Source of the DNA: Tetramitus jugosus
Lineage: Eukaryota; Heterolobosea; Eutetramitea; Acrasida; Vahlkampfiidae
Reading direction: 5' to 3'
NCBI GenBank assembly: GCA_937625935.1
Contig: OW569394.1
Coordinates: forward strand, 186,001 to 250,000
DNA length: 64,000 nucleotides
Part shown: positions 1-8,960 of the stretch, piece by piece
How positions within the stretch are numbered: the stretch's first letter is position 1
Layout: each line of letters begins with the position of its first letter
Made by a program: the position numbers and the translations under genes
The notes under the pieces: model-generated
Database searches by the model: none
Seen by the model: only the letters and a program-made list of their open reading frames with translations
What the model was told of the DNA's origin: nothing

Positions 1-384
1 GGAGAGCGAACCACAAAAAACTAGAGAAGTGTAGAGTGGTAGTTCCAAAACAGCTCTACTTCATAAGAACTCATCAAACAATAGCAATGTTAGTTTTATA
101 ATATTGAATCCTCTCTGACCTGTGGCAAACAATGCTGATAGCATTGCTCGCACAAATACTGGGATTTTCGACAAGGGTTCATTACCAACAAGAGTCCCAT
201 AGAAGCCTCTTCGTCTACTAGCACCACATAAAGCTTGTACTTGTATCGCATTGGTTGAAATGATATACATTTGTTGTATCCACTACCGACATTCTTTTTG
301 TTTTTGTCAATTGAAAACGGTCGTTTTTTTGCGGAAAATTTGTGCATGCGATCAGTTTATTTTTGGCGACTGATTTACAATACA
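1..384. other. Left edge, no gene recognised
   Basis: I see no convincing coding sequence in this stretch. Short open frames exist on both strands but they overlap each other, lack recognisable motifs and mostly lack ATG starts. It may belong to the same decayed mobile-element region as the sequence to its right. Confidence 0.4.
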
Positions 385-715
385 ATGAATCATGACACCA
401 AAGCACAAAATTCCAAAACAAGAAGATATTACGGTCATCCTAAATACCCAAAAGATGATCTTGAAGGGGTAGTCAATCTTGAAGAGAAGTCCTTACAAGA
501 AGCCAATGTTCGAGTTCATCAAATCCCCGCCAGTGGGTGTGTGGATCTTTTGGCTGATATACAGGTTCTTAAAAATTCAAGGTCATTGTTATTTTTTTTA
601 CTTCAAGGTTCTGTGGTTGGATGGATCCTATTCATGGGAACCTTTGCCCAACATTGATCAAGAGAGTGTAAAGGAGTACATGAGAGAAAAGAATCTCTCT
701 GATGAGGAAGAATAA
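385..715 (+). pseudogene. Chromo-like C-terminal fragment, frameshifted
   Basis: The last part (about 545-715, frame 2) reads as a chromo-like fold: a hydrophobic strand, then KVLWLDGSYSWEPLPNI, then a short acidic helix ending NLSDEEE and a TAA stop. The W-x-D-G-x-x-x-W-E-P pattern matches the chromo-domain core (K-W-x-G-x-x-x-x-x-T-W-E-P). The ATG at 385 lies in a different frame that stays open to 657, so the two parts only join through a frameshift or an unseen intron. Chromo domains sit at the C-terminus of many transposases and integrases. A relic of a mobile-element protein is the best reading, in line with the MULE and piggyBac remains nearby. It could also be the last exon of an ordinary chromo protein. 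Confidence 0.4.
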
Positions 716-720
716 TTTTG

Positions 721-2364
721 TAAATAAAAAATTGTGTATTTATAATTTGCTTTTGTCGGTTTGTTTTGTCGGTTGGTTTCCATCATTCACAATTTTTGTT
801 GCAAAACAAAGAAAACAAATCAATTCATCCCTCCGAACATACTAGCGCTCCTCAATCATCAATTGTTCTTTTCCCATCCTCAACAGTTTAAAAGTGAGTA
901 GTTCTTTCGTGTTACTTCCTCACAACTAACTAATTTTGTCATACGTATCAATATAGGTGGTAGATGATTCTTTTCATATTATGGGGAGTCAATCAATTGT
1001 TTGGAAAAGAAATCATGGTCTTTTACTTCACAATCTTCATTATCCCTACTATCTTGATCAATTGCTGTGAGAGTACTTCTACAAAGGTATGAAGCGGTTC
1101 CAGGAATAGGAAAGTCGTCCAATTGGTCATCGTTGGAGTTGAAAGGCCCTTATTATTGTTACTACTACTCACTTCTCTTTTATCAAGTTACTTCCAACTG
1201 GGGCTGTAAGATACCAAAAGACAATTCAACAGCAACGAAACAACAACCAGGCTGTTGTCGTAGATGGACAAAGTGCTTCAAAGTTCGAAGCTAGAGTGTC
1301 AATACTGTTGTTGAAGTATGCCATTATGAAGACTGAATGAATAGACAATATACTTTCACTGGTTCGTGGAGCGATCCCACTAGAACCGCATACAGTGTAC
1401 AGAGCATGTTTGATCCTGAGATTATGGCACATACACACATTAACAGTAAACCGACTGGGGTCAACGATGTGGATATGGTGATCGAGGGTGACGACTAGAA
1501 ACTGTTTGAACTTTTGTGACCCTCTGTGGGGTGCGTGTGTGCATGACTTCCACTTGTCATCAGGTTGTTCTGGACTACCAGTCTACTTTCCTGTATCTAG
1601 CACAATACACCGAACGAAGATCGGATGACCAACATCAATTGTGGCACAAAAGTCATACCTGCGCCAATCTGATCCAATGCATAATATCAACACTATTGAA
1701 TAAAGACACAACACAAGCAGCTTGGCGCTACGGCACTCCTACTCTAGTCTCGCGCCTTTGTACGTCTTACCCCCAGTACAGAGTCAAAGTCGTCTAAAGT
1801 CTGTTGCAGTTTTAACACTGTTGCCGATAAAAATCTGTTAAATACAGCACAGATATATCGGCTCTACGAGCCGATAAAGCTCAAATCGAGTTGAAAACCA
1901 CGCTTATCTCTTCATCTCATCATGGAAGATGTGCCGATCTACTCCAACTCATTAGTGAATCAATCCAGAATCAATCGCTTGCTTCAAACATAGCAATTGA
2001 TCTCCAAAATTTTCCATGTTTCAGTTAGCAATCAAATTGGATGAAGGAGATAGAAACAAATTAGCCAGGAGAAGAATATCCAACAAAGTCCTTTCGAATC
2101 CTGGTTTTCTTTGGGACTGAAGTTCTGATGAATAATTGCCGAATTCGAAGTGCGATCACCATAGTACCTACTGTCACGTCGATCTGGTCTGTTCCTATAG
2201 TCCTTCTTCTTTTTGCCTTTTCTATTGTTGGGGATCTTTGCAGCTTCATTCACCATCAATATCTACCCTCTTCATGCATCTCTTGTGCAAGACCAATGCA
2301 TAGTATTTATCTGCGACATGCTCATTTTGTCCACGTTGAACTGGTTGACAAAGAAAAGAAGTGT
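721..2364. other. Gene-poor stretch with transposon debris
   Basis: No gene can be supported. Open frames (for example 1067-1294 and 1516-1797 on plus, 2032-2259 on minus) are short, overlap and show no family motifs. The right part (about 2050-2364) may hold decayed C-terminal sequence of the piggyBac-like transposase that ends at 2365, read on the minus strand with frameshifts. A perfect hairpin lies at 1856-1876. Confidence 0.4.
1856..1876. repeat. Perfect 9-bp inverted repeat (hairpin)
   Basis: TATCGGCTC is followed by TAC and then its exact reverse complement GAGCCGATA. This gives a 9-bp stem with a 3-nt loop in an otherwise AT-rich, gene-poor region. It could be a protein-binding palindrome or part of a small element. 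Nothing around it says which. Confidence 0.5.
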
Positions 2365-2940
2365 TCACTGGCAGTAGTCATAAATTTCTGTGATAAGATT
2401 GTTGTACACGAAGTTCAACCAACGGGTAGTGTCACTGACTGTAGTTCCTTCCTTGATAAAGCGAGCCATCCTGAACAGAAATATGATCGATGCATGAATC
2501 CGGCAAGCAATGATCCTTACAGAATCTCTTGCAACAGAATAGGACTGGTACACTTGGTCATGATCACAATCATCCATTGAGCATATACAAGTGTCATTGG
2601 TTTCTTCCGCTACGTCCTTCCATAAACCTTTTGCGATAAAGAAAAATTTCATACAATAACCCGTTTGTGCACACGCGGCGGCAAAGGTTTTGATACCTTC
2701 TACAGCAGATTTGTTGGGAATAAACTGCTGATAGTAATACCTACCTGTAAATTTCATCAGTCCTTCATCAATGGAGAGAAACTTACCAGGACTGTAGTGA
2801 CTAAACCTTTGATTCAAGTAGGCCTCCAGCAAATCCAGATTTCAACATTGCACGCTGTTGAGCTCCCAAAATCGTTTCGACTCCCAATTCTTCTCAGATA
2901 GTTTGTACTGCCAGGCTAGCTAAGGGTTAGCCAACAGGAA
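2365..2940 (-). pseudogene. piggyBac-type transposase fragment (DDE_Tnp_1_7), broken
   Basis: The minus strand encodes a clear piece of a piggyBac-family transposase. Around 2700-2800 it reads YSPGKFLSIDEGLMKFTGR followed by QQFIPNKSAVEGIK and TGYCMKFF. This matches the family signature in which the aspartate of an S-I-D-E-x-M motif starts the catalytic core, followed by F-K-G-R, the P-N-K-P-x-x-x-G-I-K block and a T-G-Y strand. Upstream, the frame from about 2940 to 2833 contains two stop codons but still reads like the same protein (RFWELNS, NLDLLEAYLNQRF). The ORF start at 2832 is TTG, not ATG, and the frame ends at 2365, well short of the 500-600 residues usual for the family. The terminal inverted repeats and TTAA duplications were not found. 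It is a dead copy. Confidence 0.8.
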
Positions 2941-2960
2941 ATGTTGTATATTTGAACGTT

Positions 2961-3718
2961 TGTATTCTCATGTCAAGGGATGTCAAAGGACATCGAGATG
3001 ACTGTAACCGTATGAACGAACCACTATTTCTTGTGAAGGTCTGAGTTGCAATCTTGCTCTCTGGGAGTCAAATGACATCATCAAAAGGTTGTTCAAGGTG
3101 GGATATGTATGAGGAGTCAATTGACAGTGGGTGGAAAGTGGATCAAGCGAATTTGTCGAAAGACCCGCATCAGGGTCACTTGTCAAGTGGAAAACACTAG
3201 CATTCAATCATCACTACTCACGGTTAATGTACAATGATAGTTTTGAGGTCGTAGAGGAACAGTTGTTGCTAAAAGCAGTATAGAGATAGGGTGAAAGAGG
3301 AGAGGGTATGGTAGATACAGTCGGAGTGTCTAGGAGGTGTTGAGGATTTTATATTTATGAGATGCCCTTTCCATTGAAAAGAGGGCGCTGAAACCATTGA
3401 TCGAGGGCCTGATGAAGAGTGGAATAGAGGAAGAAGGCAAGGGAGAAGGTCTAAAAAGTTGTGGATCATACAAAGAGGAGATGTGTGGAGGTGATGCGAC
3501 GCCTCTTTCAAAGAGATTGCTGGTTGAGAATCAACACAGTAGTAAAATGACATAATCCTATGAACATTCTGCGTTCCTGTCTCCTCGTGCGCATCCCGTA
3601 ACATATTGCTATCAACAGAAGTGTTGTATGTTGTTCTCAGAATAAAAATTCCTAGTGGCCAATTAACTCCGCTTCAATGTAGCATCGTCACTCCAAAGAA
3701 TTAGACAACATTCTGAGT
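2961..3718. other. No gene recognised
   Basis: Two minus-strand frames (2983-3207 and 3269-3604) are open but show no recognisable family, and the sequence does not read as protein-like. The stretch lies between two decayed transposases and probably holds further debris. Confidence 0.35.
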
Positions 3719-5056
3719 TTGAAGAGGAACAAGATATTTATGATCATAGAAATGATATTTAATTTAAGTGCTATGAACCGTCTGAAGTTTAGTTACAATT
3801 TATGCCGCTTTCACATCTCTGAGCGTTGGAGGAAAAATTTAGCAAAATTACCAACTAATAATCAGGTGGAAATTGGAAAACATTTAGTATACATGGGAAT
3901 TGCAAAAGAGAAAGAGTCTTACGAAAGACAATACCTGTTGTTCCAAAAATATTGTGGTAAGAATGGTGACAAGTGCAAACGACTTCTACAATATTTTAAC
4001 CAAAAGTACCATCACTGTCACGAACCATGGACAGCTGAATGTAGAGTTCTTGACATGAACAGTATTGGTAATACCAGTAATACATGTGAAACACAAATTA
4101 AACTTCTAGAAGAAGCAGCATCTTCTCGAGTGATCCAGAGGATTGACTATTTGCTTGATCCATAGAACGTTTACGAGACAATCTCGAAACTCTTGGTGAT
4201 CACAACCTACCTCTATCATCACTATTCCAATTTAACAAACGTCTGGAAAAAGGAATTTCCTATTATAATCACGGATATGTTCGTCCATTTCTCGGTTCTG
4301 ATGTGGTTTTCCGTGTACAAAAACCAGAAAGTGATCAAATTTTTTATCCTAGTATCAGACTTTTTTGTAATTGTTTGGATTACATTTGTAATTTTGGAAG
4401 GATTTGTAAACACATCAATGCGGCAATGGTACATTATGCCATACATAAGGGAATGCACTCAGTTGACAGAGACGGGAACATTTTTACAGGAAGTTAAGAA
4501 ACTAGTTCAAAATCCAGTCATTACAACCAGTGTTCAAGTTACTTACTGAGAGAAGAGAAGTCGGAGCACCAAAGGCCTCTCGAATTCCTGCTCGGAAATT
4601 CGAGATGAGAAAAAAACTGGCCCTTCAAAGAAAAAAGATGTGTTGCAGGTTGATATATCACCCGGTGTGTTAACTGACAATGTAATTGGTATTAAATGTA
4701 CAAGAGAACGTGTCCTTTTTTTAGTATGTGTCGGAGATTATGAATTATGGGAAGCACAGCAAAATCCCAGGGAGGAGGATCTAATTTAGGACTTTGTTGA
4801 AGAACCGATCCAACTCCATACGAAACTTAACGATGAAAATGATATGAAACGTGTCGGTATTGAGGAGATACGTTACAAGGACTGTGAATATGTCATTCGC
4901 ATTCAAAATCAAGAGTCTTATGTTCGAGTAGAAGATGAACATAAGGTTGCATTATTTTACTTTATTTCTAAGTGCTCTGAAATAATAAAGTTGGGTTCTG
5001 ACATCGGGTTTTTCTTATTATCGGACATTAGAATACCGTCACTCAAAGAGTTATGA
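3719..5056 (+). pseudogene. MULE-type transposase with SWIM finger and chromo-like tail, broken
   Basis: Three open pieces in different frames read in order as a Mutator-like transposase. 3719-4165 encodes the C-terminal part of the transposase core (CRFHISERWRKNLAKLP, then a helical stretch and HEPWTAECR). 4168-4497, shifted by one base, encodes a SWIM zinc finger of the form CxC-x(n)-CxH (CNCLDYICNFGRICKH followed by INAAMVHYA). 4636-5056, shifted again, encodes a chromo-like strand set (IGIKCTRERVLFLV, GDYELWEAQQNP) with an in-frame TAG near 4788, and further sequence ending at 5054-5056. The catalytic N-terminal half is missing. SWIM fingers follow the transposase domain in plant and protist MULEs. 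The frameshifts and stop mark this as a pseudogene, although introns were not rigorously excluded. Confidence 0.65.
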
Positions 5057-5505
5057 TCATTGTATCCTTCCTTGGACACTCGATTCAGATACAATTCTGT
5101 GAGCTTGAGACTTGTACTCTCCTTTCAGTCATCAAACTGAATCTAGATCTGGAACATCCTGATTATGTGGTCCTGAACAGTAGAAAAATCTGTACTAGTT
5201 CCAAAGTGTGCTACTAGTACCACTTTATCTGAATTTAATGACTTATGAAACCGTATCCTCTCTGACTACGGATAGTGGTGACGGTGCAGAATTCACTTGC
5301 TCTGTGGTGATAATGGGTAATGGAAATACAGCAGATCACTAAGCTATAAAAGTTGATATCTTTAATCTTGGAGGAAAACTTTCAATCTAACTGTCGTAGC
5401 CCTGTCGACTTGGGAAGTCCGCTGAACATTTCATCACCATAAAACACTCTTAAAGCTGGAATGTTATGTTCAGGATTCATTCTTCTGATGAGTATGGCAA
5501 GTAGG
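5057..5505. other. No gene recognised
   Basis: I see no coding signal here. The minus-strand frame at 5382-5582 overlaps the GCAGTA repeat cluster and has no recognisable motif. Confidence 0.4.
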
Positions 5506-5577
5506 TGAAATGCAGTAGGAAAAACTGTAAATGCAGTAAAGCTGAATTGCAGTAAAGTTGCACCATAATATGCAGTA
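5506..5577 (+). repeat. Left subterminal cluster: four copies of GCAGTA
   Basis: GCAGTA occurs at 5512-5517, 5533-5538, 5549-5554 and 5572-5577, all on the plus strand. The first copy is part of TGAAATGCAGTA (5506-5517), whose exact reverse complement occurs at 6518-6529. The cluster lies just upstream of the chromo-like gene at 5636 and mirrors a cluster downstream of it. Clusters of short repeats near the ends are how several transposase families (hAT, MULE) mark their DNA. Confidence 0.7.
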
Positions 5578-5635
5578 GACATAATTTTAGTCGAAACAGA
5601 TTCAACTTCTATTTAAACAAACACCGATCAAACAA

Positions 5636-6373
5636 ATGAACAAACAAGAGCTGTTACATCACTTATCAGCAAATTTCAGTACTATTCAATCAGTTATCAT
5701 ACGGTACACAGATGGAGAAGCAGAAACACTTCAGCTTAACCACACTCCAACAACAGATTCCCCGAACACTAGCACCTATCATGGAAGCAGAAGCAGTTAC
5801 ACACTACCTATATTTCCGATTCACACAACTAAAATACCAGTCACTCGTTCAACCACTGCGAACCAAAATAGATTGGATCGCATAATCCAACTCATACACT
5901 TTGAACAACAAGTGGATATGTCTTTTGTCTATGGAGATTCTTTGTCTCATATATCAAACATGATTTCGCTCTCTAGAACTTACATAAATATGTTGGCTTC
6001 GATAAATAAAGAAAGCTATATCTTCAAGAATATCCCCAATGATAAAGCTTCAGATGGAAGACCTCAGAAAGTGGCAAGTTCTACAAGAAAAATAGGGCGT
6101 CCGCGTCAAGACAAAAGAATAAGTTCCTTTGTTTCGAATTCTCATGATGTTGCGGAAGTGGATCGTATTGTAGGGGTTTCTAAAGATATTATGGGAAGGA
6201 TCTTCTATAAAGTAGTATGGTCTGATGGAAGCGGGGAGAAATGGGTCAATGCGCTTGAGATTGACTGTATTAATTATATGGTCAAACAGTTTTTGAATGA
6301 CCTTAACGATGTGATAAACTCGATGACACGGAGAGGTCAACAACAAGAAAGTATATTCCATAATCAGGAATAG
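5636..6373 (+). CDS. Chromo-like protein with AT-hook-like motif
   Basis: This 245-residue protein starts at an ATG and ends at TAG. Residues about 135-165 are basic and include RKIGRPRQDKR, which resembles an AT-hook core (G-R-P flanked by basic residues). Residues about 175-230 look like a chromo domain: AEVDRIVGVSKDIMGR, then FYKVVWSDGSGEKWV and a C-terminal helix. The core carries V-V-W-x-D-G in place of the usual V-K-W-x-G, and the acidic/aromatic T-W-E-P element becomes E-K-W-V. The N-terminal half has no motif I recognise. The gene is intact, unlike its neighbours, and is bracketed by inverted GCAGTA clusters. It may therefore be the protein of a mobile element or a captured element gene. 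It would act on chromatin or DNA. Confidence 0.6.
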   Translation: MNKQELLHHLSANFSTIQSVIIRYTDGEAETLQLNHTPTTDSPNTSTYHGSRSSYTLPIFPIHTTKIPVTRSTTANQNRLDRIIQLIHFEQQVDMSFVYGDSLSHISNMISLSRTYINMLASINKESYIFKNIPNDKASDGRPQKVASSTRKIGRPRQDKRISSFVSNSHDVAEVDRIVGVSKDIMGRIFYKVVWSDGSGEKWVNALEIDCINYMVKQFLNDLNDVINSMTRRGQQQESIFHNQE

Positions 6374-6472
6374 TGGCAAATACTTCGTCGAGTATTTCGA
6401 AGGGAATGATCACTATAACTCGTCGTTATCTTGTAAGATCTTCTTGAGCAACTTCTTAATATAAAGTATTGT

Positions 6473-6539
6473 TACTGCTTTGTTACTGCTTTGTTACTGC
6501 TTTCCATGTTGTAATGTTACTGCATTTCATCCTTACTGC
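6473..6539 (-). repeat. Right subterminal cluster: five copies of GCAGTA in reverse
   Basis: TACTGC (the reverse complement of GCAGTA) occurs at 6473-6478, 6484-6489, 6495-6500, 6518-6523 and 6534-6539. The first three form a tandem repeat with an 11-bp period (TTGTTACTGCT). The copy at 6518-6529 extends to TACTGCATTTCA, a 12-bp perfect inverted match to 5506-5517. Together with the left cluster it frames 5506-6539, a unit of about 1.03 kb. Confidence 0.7.
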
Positions 6540-7060
6540 TTTTACAGGAATCCCAACGGCTTTTCAGATTTTCCGATGTGGATAAATCGAAAGAACTCGA
6601 TGAATCATTAGGTAAAGATTTAATCCTTTGTCTAAAGTCTTGATGGAAGTGTTACCATCCGAGCTGGTCACCATGTCTAGAACTCCCCTCAACGCGATGA
6701 CAAAACGCACTGAAAACCCTTCCTGATGACACATACAAAAGAAGGTCCTTGACGTTTGAACCCTAGAAAATTTCTTTCATCAGTATCAAACAGTGTGGCA
6801 CTTTTCTTTGGATCACAAGATGTTTCAACAGCTTGTTGGAAGATGTTTACATCGATTCCATCTTCCTTCTAGCTGTTGAATGATGTACATGGTGGGCTTT
6901 TGAAGCTGGTGTTACATTGACACTCTTTGGCCAATGCATGAAAATAGTCACAGTCAGTTCCATAAGTTTGATTGGCGCATCCCAACAGGTCCCATTTCAT
7001 TGTTTGGATTAAACAATAAATAAGTTTATTGTTCACTGCTTGTTAAAATTGTCGTTGCAA
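6540..7060. other. No gene recognised
   Basis: No open frame of note on either strand. The minus strand near 6870-6990 has a short cysteine-rich open stretch (WDLLGCANQTYG, then ECQCNTS), too short to assign. Confidence 0.4.
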
Positions 7061-8761
7061 TCAATAGATGATACCTCTCTTTCGAGGTCCCTTCTCTCGA
7101 TCATATCTCTTATTCTTATCCAATACATTTTCAACCTCGTGTTGCCATCTCATTCCTGAATTGTCAGGTTTCCCATAAATGGACTCCAATAGTTCCTTCT
7201 GGTCATGTATCACATATCGAGTCTCAGACAACCGAGGATCCAAATGACTCACACTCGTCTCAATATCCGGCAAGTGTGATTGTTGTTGACTCGGTGGTGG
7301 ATAATAAACACCAGACAATCGACGATTCAAAATGTCTCCCGAAGTCGATGCATTCGCTGGAAATCCCAAGTTTGGATCCACCACATCTGAAGATGATGAC
7401 ATGCTCGACCTACTTGTTGTGGCTGTTGGATTGTCTAATGAAGAACGACTCTTGCGTCTTCGGAACAAGGAAAAGGAGGAACGGCGAGGTGCTGGAGCTT
7501 CTTCCACCGTGGTGGTTGTTGTTGTCATTGAAGGAGTTGACATTGTTGCCATCGCGGAAGGGTTAACCGCATTATCCGTTGTAACCGCAGCAGCTGGTGC
7601 GGCTGTGCTGGTGCTCGATGACATGTGATAAGGTATGGAGCCGATGCTATACCGTCTTGGGCGTCGCTTTGGACGTAAATTTGGAAGTTCTTCCAATTCT
7701 TGAGCGCTAGGAAACGGATCGACTACCGTTGTGCTCTGGGAAGCGGTTGACGAAGGACGACTAGAGGAGTAAGAAGGAGGTCTATTGTCCAAACTGTAGA
7801 CACTGCTCCTTCTCGGATAAAAATCATTTTCAGTTTCATAGGATGTGCTCGGTTGTCTACTGCTACTGATGCTGTTTGTCAGCAAATCGAGAGACGGTCT
7901 TGCTTCATTTGGATGGTCAAAATAATAAAAGTAGGGTTCATTTCCACTGCTACTACTAGTAAGGGAGGACGAGGACCTTCTTTGTGGTGGCGGTGGTGAT
8001 GACCCCCTCAACATGGATTGTCTTGTTGTCAGTTGTTGGTTATCATATGGTTGTTGTTGTTGTTGTGGTTCCTGTTGGTAAAGTGGGGGTGGCAGTCGTT
8101 GTTGTAGTTGTTGTAGTTGTTGTTGTTGTGCATTCTCTTCTCTGTCTCCACTGACACTTGTTCTTGCTTCGACACTGCTCCTTCTCCTTTCTTCAAGTGA
8201 AGGACGATGCGCATAATACATGTTGAACGCGTCTGCGTCATCACTCGTTGGTCCCTTCTCGGGAAAATGATAATTGGCAAGACGTTGTCCAGCGGAGGAG
8301 CGACGACTCTGATTGCCATCAATCGTCTGTCTGGACACTGCTGCTGCTTCTTGAGATGGCTGAGAGGGTGGAAGCTGCTCGGCTAGTTCCATTGCGAGAG
8401 GACTGCCGATAATGTTCTCTGTGGGAACAGCCAGTGGTTGACAAGCTCTTATACTGCTGTCTGGTGAAGGTGCAGGCGCTGGTACACGAGGAATGTATTG
8501 TTGGTGTTGAGGAGGCATTCGATTGTCCAGAGAATATCGATGACTTGGTGCTACAGGTTGGTGTTGCTGTTCTTGATACTGTAGAGGTGGTTGTTGCGGC
8601 TGTTGTAACAGTGACTGTTGTTGTAACGTTGGTGGTTGACTGGGGATGAAGAATAGATTGGCTTTTTGGTCATTGTTGGCAACATTTTGTACCATGTAGG
8701 TCGGCACGTTGGGAGTGTCATGTGTGGTGCTATTGTATTGCGCGTTAATGTATTCAACCAT
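7061..8761 (-). CDS. Low-complexity Gln/Ser/Pro-rich protein with many RRxS sites
   Basis: This 566-residue protein starts at an ATG (8759-8761) and has no recognisable folded domain. The N-terminal third is rich in Gln and Pro, the middle in Ser and Gln, and the C-terminus ends in a basic segment (EKGPRKRGIIY). The most regular feature is eight R-R-x-S sites spread along the chain: RRSSAG, RRSSVE, RRSSSS, RRSSVY, RRYSIG, RRSSFS, RRKSRS and RRLSGV. Such sites suit PKA-like or other basophilic kinases and, once phosphorylated, 14-3-3 binding. The phrase YSLDNR occurs twice, hinting at a repeated docking unit. It is probably a disordered phosphoprotein or adaptor. The function is inferred only from composition. 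It is encoded without introns and is co-directional with the Hsp70-like gene about 200 bp upstream. Confidence 0.75.
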   Translation of the reverse strand: MVEYINAQYNSTTHDTPNVPTYMVQNVANNDQKANLFFIPSQPPTLQQQSLLQQPQQPPLQYQEQQHQPVAPSHRYSLDNRMPPQHQQYIPRVPAPAPSPDSSIRACQPLAVPTENIIGSPLAMELAEQLPPSQPSQEAAAVSRQTIDGNQSRRSSAGQRLANYHFPEKGPTSDDADAFNMYYAHRPSLEERRRSSVEARTSVSGDREENAQQQQLQQLQQRLPPPLYQQEPQQQQQPYDNQQLTTRQSMLRGSSPPPPQRRSSSSLTSSSSGNEPYFYYFDHPNEARPSLDLLTNSISSSRQPSTSYETENDFYPRRSSVYSLDNRPPSYSSSRPSSTASQSTTVVDPFPSAQELEELPNLRPKRRPRRYSIGSIPYHMSSSTSTAAPAAAVTTDNAVNPSAMATMSTPSMTTTTTTVEEAPAPRRSSFSLFRRRKSRSSLDNPTATTSRSSMSSSSDVVDPNLGFPANASTSGDILNRRLSGVYYPPPSQQQSHLPDIETSVSHLDPRLSETRYVIHDQKELLESIYGKPDNSGMRWQHEVENVLDKNKRYDREKGPRKRGIIY

Positions 8762-8960
8762 TGTGATGATTCTTTGATGGATCTGTTGAAAGGTTGTGTG
8801 AATACTTTTGGGTGTGGATATAGATATGATTTTGACTCAGATGGCCGCGAAACTTTCAAATTTCTTCATCCAAAAATACTTCGAAACCTAATTAAACTCC
8901 ATTTTTTGAGATGACCGGTCAACCAGGTAATTACAAAAATACAATCCTTGGAGACATCTG

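Noticed and set aside
8434-8649. Plus-strand Val-rich open frame
   Set aside because: It is the complement of the Gln-rich coding sequence of the 7061-8761 gene.
8880-8960. Hsp70 substrate-binding domain beyond the stop at 8961
   Set aside because: The three minus-strand frames after the stop show no linker (D-V/L-L-L-L-D-V) or beta-domain sequence.
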